Of a DNA stretch of 64,000 nt, positions 1 to 9,987 are shown piece by piece; position 1 is the stretch's first letter; every line of letters starts with the position of its first letter. Both the position numbers and the translations under genes were made by a program. The notes beneath the pieces are model-generated. The model was not told the DNA's origin and made no database searches. It saw only the letters and a program-made list of their open reading frames with translations. The DNA is from Macrostomum hystrix. Its lineage: Eukaryota > Platyhelminthes > Macrostomidae. The stretch is taken from contig CATNEN010000039.1 in assembly GCA_950097015.1 (NCBI GenBank), forward strand, positions 16,028,501 through 16,092,500, read 5' to 3'.

Positions 1-96
1 GCGTTAACAACAATCAACTTCCTACCTACTCAATCGACGAATCTCCCCATCGTTGCCTTAAACTTTGATAATTAAATAAATACCTGAAAAAGCAGT
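1..96. other. Intron sequence at window edge
   Basis: Short AT-rich stretch with no recognisable coding or RNA feature. It lies in the neurexin intron upstream of the first exon visible here. Confidence 0.5.
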
Positions 97-1228
97 CCTC
101 TACCTTCCCAATCAATATTCTGCCTTCCCAATCAATATTCTATCTTCCCAATCAATATTCTATCTTCCCAATCAATATTCTATCTTCCCAATCAATATTC
201 TATCTTCCCAATCAATATTCTATCTTCCCAATCAATATTCTCCCTTCCCAATCAATATTCTCCCTTCCCAATCCATATTCTACTTCCCAATCAACATTCT
301 ACTTCCCAATCAATATTCTATCTTCCCAATCAATATTCTACTTCCCAATCAATATTCTACTTCCCAATCAATATTCTACCTTCCCAATCAATATTCTACC
401 TTCCCAATCAATCCTCTACCTTCCAAATCAATATTCTACTTCCCAATCAATATTCTACCTTCCGAATCAATATTCTACCTTCCCAATCAATATTCTACTT
501 CCCAATCAATATTCTACCTTCAAAATCAATATTCTACCTTCCCAATCAATATTCTACCTTCCCAATCAATATTCTTCCTTCACAATCAATCCTCTACCTT
601 CAAAATCAATCCTCTACCTTCCCAATCAATCCTCTACCTTCCCAATCAATCCTCTACCTTCCAAATCAGTTTTTACCTTCTTAATCAATATTCTACCTTC
701 CCAATCAATCCTCTACCTTCCAAATCAGTTTTTACCTTCTTAATCAATCTTCTACCTTCCCCATCAATATTCTACCTTCCCAATCAATCTTCTACCTTCC
801 CCATCAATATTCTACCTTCCCAATCAATCCTCTACCTTCCCAATCAATCCTCTACCTTCCCAATCAATCCTCTACCTTCAAAATCAATCCTCTACCTTCC
901 CAATCAATCCTCTACCTTCCCAATCAATCCTCTACCTTCCTAATCAATCCTCTACCTTCCAAATCAGTTTTTACCTTCCTAATCAATCATTCTACCTTCC
1001 CAATCAATATTCTACCTTCCCAATCAATATTCTACATTCCCAATGAATCTTCTCCCTTCCCAATCAATCCTCTACCTTCCAAATCAATCCTCTACCTTCT
1101 AAATCAATCCTCTACCTTCCAAATCAATCCTCTACCTTCCCAATCAATCTTCTACCTTCCAAATCAATCCTCTACCTTCTAAATCAATCCTCTACCTTCC
1201 AAATCAATCCTCTACTTTCCTAATCAAT
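97..1228. repeat. Tandem array, ~20-bp pyrimidine-rich unit
   Basis: Roughly 57 copies of a 19-20 bp unit of the type CTACCTTCCCAATCAATATT. Variants such as CAATCAATCC predominate in the second half, so the array has subfamily blocks. It ends about 16 bases before the exon at 1245 and merges with that exon's polypyrimidine tract. It is intronic and has no coding potential. Confidence 0.95.
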
Positions 1229-1244
1229 GATTATCTATCATCAG

Positions 1245-1488
1245 GATACCATAGCAACAGCAGTGGAAGATTTCCAGTTGTCTGCAGTGAAGTTCTGGAC
1301 AGTCAGAGAGTTCCACTGGTCGGCCAGGGTCGAGCTAGTCGTGTTTCTGACTCCGACCTGATGTTCATCGGCGGCCTACCGCCCAGGTTATCCGAGAACG
1401 CCCAATCCTTGGCATTTTATGGCGCCGGAGTCATGCCCAATTTCCGCGGCCGGGTTGGCAACCTGATCTACACGGACTGTTTCACTAG
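1245..1488 (+). CDS. NRXN: Alpha-neurexin exon: end of LNS1 domain
   Basis: This exon encodes the C-terminal part of the first laminin-G (LNS) domain of a presynaptic adhesion receptor. After two bases that complete a split codon, the frame reads through SDSDLMFIGGLPP and then NFRGRVGNLIYTDC. These are the typical LNS F-(I/V)-GG-(L/V)-P strand and the closing FRG...L strand. The acceptor is TATCATCAG at 1244 and the donor is AG|GTCAGT at 1489, leaving phase 2. The next exon starts with T, which restores a serine codon. The signal peptide and the start of LNS1 must lie upstream of the window. The first ~30 residues are weakly family-like, so the exact 5' boundary is less sure than the 3' one. 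Confidence 0.85.
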
Positions 1489-1592
1489 GTCAGTCTAGAT
1501 GGGATCCAGTTTTTCTGTTCGAAATGTACATCAGACCAAATTGAGTTAGGTGTTAAATCTATCTTATCTATCCATCTACCAATCTATTTCAG

Positions 1593-1777
1593 TGGACTAT
1601 TGGCGCCAAAACTGCTTGAAACCGGCGCTGGTGTTCAACTGGACGAAGGCGCAAAAGCGTCGACTTGTCGATCGACTTGCAGAAATGGCGGAGTCTGTCT
1701 GGTACATATTTCTACTAGAAGCAACCTTCCATATTGTCATTGCGCTGCTGGATTCAAGGGGCAGAACTGTGAGCAGG
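1593..1777 (+). CDS. NRXN: Alpha-neurexin exon: EGF1 domain
   Basis: Encodes a linker of about 30 residues and the first EGF-like repeat. Six cysteines are visible in EGF order: STCRSTCRNGGVC, then YCHC, then GFKGQNC. The acceptor is CTATTTCAG at 1592 (phase 2 in) and the donor is G|GTGAGT at 1778 (phase 1 out). The outgoing G joins TG at 31692 to make a valine codon, so the protein continues CEQ-V-KDEVP into LNS2. LNS1-EGF1-LNS2 is the alpha-neurexin order. The following intron is almost 30 kb. Confidence 0.93.
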
Positions 1778-1816
1778 GTGAGTCATTCAGTCGTATTCAG
1801 TCATTAAAGGGTCGAG

Positions 1817-2575
1817 ACTTCTAGAGTGAGTCTACTCACAGTTCTAGACTGAGTCTACTCACAGTTCTAGAGTGAGTCTACTCAAAGGTCTAGAGTGAGT
1901 CTACTCAGAGGTCTAGAGTGAGTCTACTCAGAGGTCTAGACTGAGTCTACTCACAGTTCTAGACTGAGTCTACTCACAGTTCTAGAGTGAGTCTACTCAG
2001 AGGTCTAGAGTGAGTCTACTCAGAGGTCTAGAGTGAGTCTACTCAGAGGTCTAGACTGAGTCTACTCACAGTTCTAGACTGAGTCTACTCAGAGGTCTAG
2101 ACTGAGTCTACTCACAGTTCTAGACTGAGTCTACTCACAGTTCTAGAGTGAGTCTACTCAGAGGTCTAGACTGAGTCTACTCACAGTTCTAGACTGAGTC
2201 TACTCAGAGGTCTAGACTGAGTCTACTCACAGTTCTAGACTGAGTCTACTCAGAGGTCTAGACTGAGTCTACTCACAGTTCTAGACTGAGTCTACTCACA
2301 GTTCTAGAGTGAGTCTACTCAGAGGTCTAGAGTGAGTCTACTCAGAGCTCTAGACTGAGTCTACTCACAGTTCTAGACTGAGTCTACTCGGAGGTATAGA
2401 GTGAGTCTACTCACAGTTCTAGACTGAGTCTACTCACAGTTCTAGACTGAGTCTACTCACAGTTCTAGACTGAGTCTACTCGGAGGTCTAGAGTGAGTCT
2501 ACTCACAGTTCTAGACTGAGTCTACTCGGAGGTCTAGAGTGAGTCTACTCAGAGGTCTAGAGTGAGTCTACTCAG
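1817..2575. repeat. Tandem array, 23-bp unit
   Basis: About 33 copies of a 23-bp unit alternating between two forms: TCTAGAGTGAGTCTACTC followed by AGAGG, and CTAGACTGAGTCTACTC followed by ACAGT. The unit holds the imperfect palindrome TGAGTCTACTCA and, in one form, a GTGAGT donor-like hexamer. It begins about 40 bases after the EGF1 donor. Confidence 0.95.
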
Positions 2576-3130
2576 ATTAAGCTTAAGACGATCGTCAGTG
2601 GTCCCTCTCTTCGCGAAAGTAAAAGTACAGAAAAAGCAAGAAATAATTTCCGAAAAAGCCACTCAATACACAACGTAACTCGCTGAGTGCATCAGCTCAG
2701 ATGTGCTGTTATTTAATCTAATTTCATAAATTCCTAACTCGCAAGCTCTCTCGTGTTTCGCCTCAAATGTTAAAAAAGTACAATAGCTTACATTGCAGCG
2801 AATTAGTCTATCGGCTATGGTGCTGCATTTATGTACTCACGAAGAGTCTGCTATGGTTAGCGATTTCGTCTGGAAAGTGCGAACTATTGCTAGCAAATCC
2901 CGACAGACTCATAAACATAGTTGCACAGGAACTGGCTTGAGTTCTCGATAACTAACCTGTCTACAGAGAAGTGCTGTGCTCAAACTTATGCTCAAAATTA
3001 TTTGTCAATATCAGCGATATTTCATGTGGTGTGAAAATTCTATTCCAGAGATAGTTGGGATATAAAAATTAATGGGACTTATTTACTAACGGGATTCGTG
3101 ACAGGCAAATAGGGTTTACAACTGCCTGAA
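2576..3130. other. Unique intron sequence
   Basis: About 550 bases of AT-rich sequence with stops in all frames. I see no gene, RNA or repeat structure in it. Confidence 0.5.
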
Positions 3131-4885
3131 GGGATTCCCAGCTCAATATCGGGATTCCCAACTCACTATCGGGATTCCCAACTCACTATCGGGATTCCCA
3201 ACTCACTATCGGGATTCCCAACTCACTATCGGGATTCCCAACTCACTATCGGGATTCCCAACTCACTATCGGGATTCCCAACTCACTATTGGGATTCCCA
3301 ACTCACTATCGGGATTCCCAACTCACTATCGGGATTCCCAACTCACTATCGGGATTCCCAACTCACTATCGGAATTCCCAACTCACTATCGGGATTCCCA
3401 ACTCACTATCGGGATTCCCAACTCACTATCGGGATTCCCAACTCACTATCGGGATTCCCAACTCACTATCGGGATTCCCAACTCACTATCGGGATTACCA
3501 ACTCACTATCGGGATTCCGAACTCAATATCGGGATTCCCAACTCAATATCGGGATTCCCAACTCACTATCGGGATTCCCAACTCACTATCGGGATTCCCA
3601 ACTCACTATCGGAATTCCCAACTCACTATCGGAATTCCCAACTCACTATCGGGATTCCCAACTCACTATCGGGATTCCCAACTCACTATCGGGATTCCCA
3701 ACTCACTATCGGGATTCCCAACTCACTATCGGGATTCCCAACTCAATATCGGGATTCCCAACTCACTATTGGGATTCCCAACTCACTATCGGGATTCCCA
3801 ACTCACTATCGGGATTCCCAACTCACTATCGGGATTCCCAACTCACTATCGGGATTCCAAACTCACTATCGGGATTCCCAACTCACTATCGGGATTCCCA
3901 ACTCACTATCGGGATTCCCAACTCACTATCGGGATTCCCAACTCACTATCGGGATTCCCAACTCACTATCGGGATTCCCAACTCACTATCGGAATTCCCA
4001 ACTCACTATCGGAATTCCCAACTCACTATCGGGATTCCCAACTCACTATCGGGATTCCCAACTCACTATCGGGATTCCCAACTCACTATCGGGATTCCCA
4101 ACTCACTATCGGGATTCCCAACTCAATATCGGGATTCCCAACTCACTATTGGGATTCCCAACTCACTATCGGGATTCCCAACTCACTATCGGGATTCCCA
4201 ACTCACTATCGGGATTCCCAACTCACTATCGGGATTCCCAACTCACTATTGGGATTCCCAACTCACTATCGGAATTCCCAACTCACTATCGGGATTCCCA
4301 ACTCACTATCGGGATTCCCAACTCACTATTGGGATTCCCAACTCACTATCGGGATTCCCAACTCACTATCGGGATTCCCAACTCACTATCGGGATTCCCA
4401 ACTCACTATCGGGATTCCCAACTCACTATCGGGATTCCCAACTCACTATCGGAATTCCCAACTCACTATCGGGATTCCCAACTCACTATCGGGATTCCCA
4501 ACTCACTATCGGGATTCCCAACTCAATATCGGGATTCCCAACTCACTATCGGGATTCCCAACTCACTATCGGGATTCCCAACTCACTATTGGGATTCCCA
4601 ACTCACTATCGGGATTCCCAACTCACTATCGGGATTCCCAACTCACTATCGGGATTCCCAACTCACTATCGGGATTCCCAACTCACTATCGGGATTCCCA
4701 ACTCACTATCGGGATTCCCAACTCACTATCGGGATTCCCAACTCACTATCGGGATTCCCAACTCACTATCGGAATTCCCAACTCACTATCGGAATTCCCA
4801 ACTCACTATCGGGATTCCCAACTCAATATCGGGATTCCCAACTCAATATCGGGATTCCCAACTCACTATCGGGATTCCCAACTCT
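3131..4885. repeat. Tandem array, 20-bp unit GGGATTCCCAACTCACTATC
   Basis: About 88 head-to-tail copies of GGGATTCCCAACTCACTATC, unusually homogeneous. Most variants are single changes (GGAATTCCC, ACTCAATATC, ACTATTGGG). Each unit contains the perfect odd palindrome GGGATTCCC. The unit has no stop in several frames, which produces long spurious open frames such as 3289-5103. The degenerate last copy is at 4872-4889. Confidence 0.97.
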
Positions 4886-4889
4886 CTAA

Positions 4890-5223
4890 TTTAATTCCCA
4901 AAGAGCCAACGGGATTTCATTACCTCCTCGAGGAAGGCTTTCAATTTAATCTTGATTTCATAAACAGGAGCAGCAGAGGCAATATCTGGGGAAAAAATGG
5001 AAGCTTGATCTTGTATTTATGCACCCATCAACTCCACATCCGTGAGCTAGAAGGAAAAATAATGCGAGTAAGGAAAATTTCGATTCGCTCGCTGAAGCTT
5101 TGAAATCTTCTCTAAAGTGAAGGAGTGGACAGTTGTGGGATTTGAGGCTAGTCTCCTTTCTCCGAAAACTGCCCACCGAGATGCAGCCTGACGCCTCTAC
5201 GGACGCGTGGTTCTAAAGAAGAA

Positions 5224-5260
<37 letters not shown>

Positions 5261-5452
5261 ACACACACAGAGACATTCCGAGCTGTGCCTGCTGCTGCGC
5301 TGGTCAATAATCGATACCGTCACACATTTGGTTGGGCAAACTGGGAGTTTGAATGGGGACAGCGCTGGAGCGATTGGGTAAACACTTTGGACACTTTAGA
5401 GATGGAGGGACAGATGGAAATGGACTGTGCCGCCGAGGAAAGGATAGAATCT
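4890..5452. other. Unique intron sequence with (CA)n
   Basis: Holds a (CA)n microsatellite at about 5229-5270 and otherwise unique sequence. No gene is supported. Confidence 0.6.
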
Positions 5453-6650
5453 TTGGGATTTGGGAGTCGGGGATTTGAGGATTGGGATTTTAGAGCGGGA
5501 TTTTGAGAGATGAAATCGAATGATCAGAATTTTTACCGGTTTTTTAAGTTCGGGATTTGAGAGTAAAGGATTTGAGAGTGGAGGATTTAAGAGTGTAGGA
5601 TTTGAGGATTGTGATTTTAGAACGGGATTCGAGAATGAAGGATTTGAGAATGAAGGATTTGAGAGTAAAGGATTTGAGAATGAAGGATTTGAGAGTAAAG
5701 GATTCGAGAGTGAACGATTTGAGACTGAAGGATTTGAGAGTGAAGGATTTGAGGATTGTGATTTTAGAACGGGATTTGAGAGTAATGGATTTGGGAGTGA
5801 AGGATTTGAGAGTGAAGGATTTGAGAGTGATGGATTTAGGAGTGAAGGATTTGAGAGTGAAGGATTTGAGGATTGTGATTTTAGAACGGGATTTGAGAGT
5901 GATGGATTTGGGAGTGAAGGATTTGAGAGTGAAGGATTTGAGAGTGATGGATTTAGGAGTGAAGGATTTGAGAGTGAAGGATTTGAGGATTGTGATTTTA
6001 GAACGGGATCTGAGAGTGAAGGATTTGAGAGTGAAGGATTTGAAAATGAAGGATTTGAGGATTGTGATTTTAGAACGGGATCTGAGAGTGAAGGATTTGA
6101 GAGTGAAGGTTTTGAGAGTGAAGGATTTGAGAGTGAAGGATTTGAGAATGAAGGATTTGAGAATTAAGGATTTGAGAGTGAAGGATTTGAGGATTGTGAT
6201 TTTAGAACGGGATTTGAGAGTGACGGATTTGAGAGAGAAGGATTTAAGAGTGAAGGATTTGAGAGTGAAGGATTTGAGAATGAAGGATTTGAGAATGAAG
6301 GATTTGAGAGTGAAGGATTTGAGAATGAAGGATTTGAGAATGAAGGATTTAAGAGTGAAGGATTTGAGAATGAAGGATTTGAGAATGAAGGATTTGAGAG
6401 TGAAGGATTTGAGGATTGTGATTTTAGAACGGGATTTGAGAATGAAGGATTTGAGAGCGAAGGATTTGAGAGAGAAGGATTTGAGAGTGAAGGATTTGAG
6501 AGTGAAGGATTTGAGAATGAAGGATTTGAGAATGAAGGATTTGAGAATGAAGGATTTGAGAGTGAAGGATTTGAGAATGAAGGATTTGAGAGTGAAGGAT
6601 TTGAGAGTGAAGGATTTAGAAGTGAAGGATTTAAGAGCGGAATTTTAGAG
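5453..6650. repeat. Tandem array, 15-bp unit with higher-order spacer
   Basis: About 80 copies of a 15-bp purine-rich unit, GAGAGTGAAGGATTT and variants. At intervals a longer variant, GAGGATTGTGATTTTAGAAC plus GGGA, breaks the series and gives a higher-order period. Because 15 is a multiple of three and the unit lacks stops, two frames stay open for hundreds of codons. These are not credible proteins. Confidence 0.95.
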
Positions 6651-6974
6651 TTGGCGATTTGAGAATATGCATTTTTCAGCGGGATTTGAAAGAGGAGCGC
6701 AGAGCGAGGATAAACGCATTTCGTTCAAAAGTAAAATTTTTTACCTAAAAATTAGAATTGAGTATTTTAGTTACCCTATTTTTATGTAAGAATTTAAGAT
6801 AATTACATAATATATATTGCAGAAATCCTGATAGTTTAAACCTATGAATAGAATCGCAGTCTTACAATTAGCTTTAAGTGTTTTTAGCGATGCTAAAAAT
6901 TCCGGAGTTCGAATCCTGCAAGTCTTTGAAGGACGCGGATACAGCCTTGGTCCTGTATAATGTCCCCAAATATG

Positions 6975-7012
<38 letters not shown>

Positions 7013-8020
7013 TCAAGGTAATGGACCATAGTTGTCCACTATCTATAGATTCCTACATTCCGTCTCCACTTCTTGTATATGGGGGTCTTGTTTCGCCAAA
7101 TCCTATCCTTTCATCCTATCCTGCCCCGCTATATCCCGGCAGTGCTTTACTCGTGCATATGACTTGGTATAGGCGACCACACTGGTCACACTATAGGAGA
7201 ACGAGCGATGGACGATGAAAGAATATCTATTCATAGCCAAATAGCTGGGTGCTAAAGGTGTCAAGTATTATCAGTTGTACTATTACTCGATCGAGCTTCT
7301 ATCGATAAAACTTCGATGAACCATTACAAGGATTGGAATCTTTCAAAAATATTCGGATTATAATTCATCCCACATTTTTGCACCTCTTCTTTTACGAATT
7401 GCTCCTTTGCAATGTGATAAGAGCTTAGGGTACGGAGGAGCCAGAAAATGTTTACTGCACTTCAACTACAATTTCTTCTCTAGTTTGTGATTCTGGTCTC
7501 TCTGAAACTTTCTTCGTTAGCTAAGCTTGTCAAGGAGAGAGAAAATTAGCCGGCGCGGTAAATTAGCGAGCAGAATGGGAGCCCTGTCCATCACACGGGG
7601 ATTTTTTGGTTTCTGTTTTCCCATGACAAGTCCCGCTGTTTTGTTGGTAACATTTTGCACGTCTCGAAGACAGGCAGATAGGCAGACGGGGAGGACATGG
7701 CAGTGGAGTGTGGAGAGTGAGATGAACTATGAAAGCAATTAAGGATAACTTTTCAAGTTTTTCTTCAAAATACGGCACGAATAAGAGGACGGGTTGAAGC
7801 TGACTTCCATTGAGTGCCAAAATTTGCGAAGGGCACACTTTTTCATCTTCTACTGGTCTGTTTTTATTTTTGTAAACCAGGTCCGGCATTGAGAGATAAC
7901 AAAGCAGTGCACGACTGGGTCCTTAAGCAGGGGCTCTGCTTTTTCTAGTAGAGTATCTAAGTGAAAAGCAAGAGAAGCTAAAACAATAGCAAAAGCAGGT
8001 GCTGGCCGATGGAAAGCAAA
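6651..8020. other. Intron sequence with tRNA-like fragment and (CA)n
   Basis: Mostly unique AT-rich sequence. At 6912-6924 GGAGTTCGAATCC resembles a pol III B box. The segment after it ends in (CA)n at 6977-7010, which suggests a decayed tRNA-derived SINE. No gene is supported between 7020 and 8020. Confidence 0.4.
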
Positions 8021-8021
8021 A

Positions 8022-8533
8022 GTGACAGCAGCAGCAGCAGCATTAGTAACAGCAGCAGCAGCAGCATTAGTAACAGCAGCAGTAACAGCAGCAGCAGCAG
8101 CATTAGTAACAGCAGCAGCAGCAGCATTAGTAACAGCAGCAGTAACAGCAGCAGCAGCAGCATTAGTAACAGCAGCAGTAACAGCATTAGTAACAGCAGT
8201 AGTAACAGCAGCAGCAGCAGCATTAGTAACAGCATTAGTAACAGCAGTAGTAACAGCAGCAGCAGCAGCATTAGTAACAGCATTAGTAACAGCAGCAGTA
8301 ACAGCATTAGTAACAGCAGCAGCAGCAGCATTAGTAACAGCAGCAGCAACAGCATTAGTAACAGCAGCAGCAGCAGCAGCAGCATTAGTAACAGCAGCAG
8401 CAACAGCATTAGTAACAGCAGCAGCAGCAGCAGCAGCATTAGTAACAGCAGCAGTAACAGCATTAGTAACAGCAGCAGCAGCAGCATTAGTAACAGCAGC
8501 AGCAACAGCATTAGTAACAGCAGCAGCAGCAGC
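8022..8533. repeat. AGC-rich compound array, left flank of retrotransposon
   Basis: Compound repeat of AGC runs interrupted by ATTAGTAAC and AGTAAC blocks (basic motif AGCAGCAGCATTAGTAAC). The same array resumes at 13256 beyond the retrotransposon, so the two halves were continuous before insertion. Open frames of polyserine, polyalanine or polyleucine across it are artefacts of the trinucleotide period. Confidence 0.95.
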
Positions 8534-8637
8534 CCGCCGGCCCAACAGGGTCGGGTGGCCCCCGGACGGGGGCCGCGGTCACGAGCATCGCCTCTTCGTG
8601 GCGACCCGGATGGTCGGGGCAACCCGGCCGCACCAAG
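8534..8637 (+). promoter_or_regulatory. Structured 5' leader of the retrotransposon
   Basis: This GC-rich leader contains two strong hairpins. One has a 7-bp stem, GGCCCCC (8557-8563) with GGGGGCC (8568-8574). The other has a 7-bp stem, GGTCGGG (8612-8618) with CCCGGCC (8623-8629), closed by a GCAA tetraloop, ending 8 bases before the start codon. Leaders of related elements carry an internal promoter and sometimes an HDV-like ribozyme. I could not fit the full double pseudoknot by eye, so function is open. Confidence 0.45.
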
Positions 8638-9975
8638 ATGCTCAACTTTAGGCAACCAACCTACCCGGCACGCGCCCCAGGCGCGGCCGCGGAGCGGGTT
8701 GGACGTCAGCGACTTCAGTCTCGTTTTTGTTCTTTCACTCTGCTCGTCTTCTGCCTGGCCACCCTCCTGTTGCGTGCGGGGGACGTGGAAGTCAACCCTG
8801 GCCCCCCACCGGAAGGTTGTTACGCCTGTGGTCGGTCATTCAGGAGCGACATCGTGCCTCTCAAGTGCGCGGTGGAAAATTGCGCGCACCAGTGCCATAA
8901 GCAGGAGTCGTGCAGTGGCCTTCGCCGGCACCAGGACCATGGCACCTGGCGCTGTCAAGATCACCTGGCAGCAGGGACTAGGGCGGACCGCCCGACGCCG
9001 GCCAACGCCGACAGAGAGCGACGGCCTGGGAACCCGGCGGTCTGCCGCACCTGTGCTAGGGCCATCCGCCAAGGCACGCTCCCCCTCAAATGCGACCAAG
9101 ATAATTGCGACGCCTGGTGTCATCGGACCACGGCGTGCAGTGGCATCCCGCGCTACAGGGGGTGCCCGCGCTGGCTGTGCCCCGAGCATGTGCCGGTGCC
9201 CACGGCAGCCTCCCTGGTCGGACGCCCCACTGGTGCCAACCAGCACGGCAATCGCCAAGGCTCCCCGGCCGTGCCACGCTGTTGTGGGGGATGCGGCCGT
9301 CGGGTGGCGACCAACATCAACCCGATTCACTGCAGCACGTGCCAGGCTGCGTATCACAAGTCCTGCTCTGGTCTCCCGCGCAAGGCCGCCGAGTTTGCGC
9401 TGGCCCGCCAAGCCTGGCAGTGCGGCAAGTGCGTTATGGGGCCTGGTCAAGACACTGAGCCTGCGCCGGACGAGATGGCGCCCTGTATCCGCCTCTCCAT
9501 CACTGACCGTATCAGCGCCCTCAACATTCTGCAGTGGAACGCTGACGGGCTCCTCGCCAAGGTACCGGAGCTGCTCGACCGCATCAACACATGCAGGGCT
9601 GATGTAGTGGCGATTCAGGAAACCAAGCTGCGCTCTCAAGATATTACGCCTCGTTTCCCGGGATATGCTGTTGTCCGGGCGGACCGTACCGAGGCGGATG
9701 GAGGTGGAGGCCTGCTCACGCTGGTGCACGAGCGCCTGGCCTTCAAGCAGGTCCCTTCCAAGCCTGCCAGCGCGATCGAGATGCTGCGGGTGCGCATTTA
9801 CCTGGGCCCCAAGAAGACTCTGGACCTGGACAATGTGTACGCCCCGCCAAACCGCAATGGTGGAGAGGATGTGGACGCTCTCTGGCAGACTATCCCGGCG
9901 GGGGCTGATGTCATCTGCGGCGACTTCAACGCTCATGCCCCCCTCTGGGACACTGAGCAGCCCACGGATGCTTGA
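8638..9975 (+). CDS. Retrotransposon ORF, N-terminal part: 2A, three PHD-like fingers, APE endonuclease start
   Basis: 445 codons from the first ATG after the leader to an in-frame TGA. Residues 31-46 are hydrophobic, followed at 48-56 by GDVEVNPGP, which matches the 2A ribosome-skipping consensus D-x-E-x-N-P-G-P, with the expected break between G55 and P56. Three treble-clef PHD-like modules follow at about 61-109, 136-184 and 215-265, each with paired CxxC and a CH or YH motif plus a conserved CSG. The AP-endonuclease domain begins near 296 with LQWNADG, then IQETK (E328) and GDFNAH (429-434). The frame continues past the stop at 9976 with GDAL then ATG at 9988, so this is one protein split by a nonsense mutation. 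Fingers presumably bind nucleic acid; the endonuclease nicks target DNA. Confidence 0.9.
   Translation: MLNFRQPTYPARAPGAAAERVGRQRLQSRFCSFTLLVFCLATLLLRAGDVEVNPGPPPEGCYACGRSFRSDIVPLKCAVENCAHQCHKQESCSGLRRHQDHGTWRCQDHLAAGTRADRPTPANADRERRPGNPAVCRTCARAIRQGTLPLKCDQDNCDAWCHRTTACSGIPRYRGCPRWLCPEHVPVPTAASLVGRPTGANQHGNRQGSPAVPRCCGGCGRRVATNINPIHCSTCQAAYHKSCSGLPRKAAEFALARQAWQCGKCVMGPGQDTEPAPDEMAPCIRLSITDRISALNILQWNADGLLAKVPELLDRINTCRADVVAIQETKLRSQDITPRFPGYAVVRADRTEADGGGGLLTLVHERLAFKQVPSKPASAIEMLRVRIYLGPKKTLDLDNVYAPPNRNGGEDVDALWQTIPAGADVICGDFNAHAPLWDTEQPTDA
9973..9975 (+). other. In-frame TGA interrupting the endonuclease
   Basis: The stop falls between GDFNAHAPLWDTE and GDALMDWATGR in an otherwise continuous 1,500-codon frame. 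TGA could derive from CGA (arginine) by CpG deamination; that ancestral state is inference. It probably makes this copy non-autonomous unless read through. Confidence 0.8.
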
Positions 9976-9987
9976 GGGGACGCTCTC

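Noticed and set aside
3289..5103. 604-codon open frame over the 20-bp array
   Set aside because: All codons come from a stop-free repeat unit; other frames are equally open and no start context or domain is present.
5520..6648. Two overlapping long frames with GFES and VKDLR repeats
   Set aside because: Artefacts of a 15-bp unit; the reading is periodic and has no non-repeat part.
8009..9607. 532-codon polyserine frame running into the retrotransposon
   Set aside because: Out of frame with the endonuclease and produced by the AGC array plus an alternative frame of the element.
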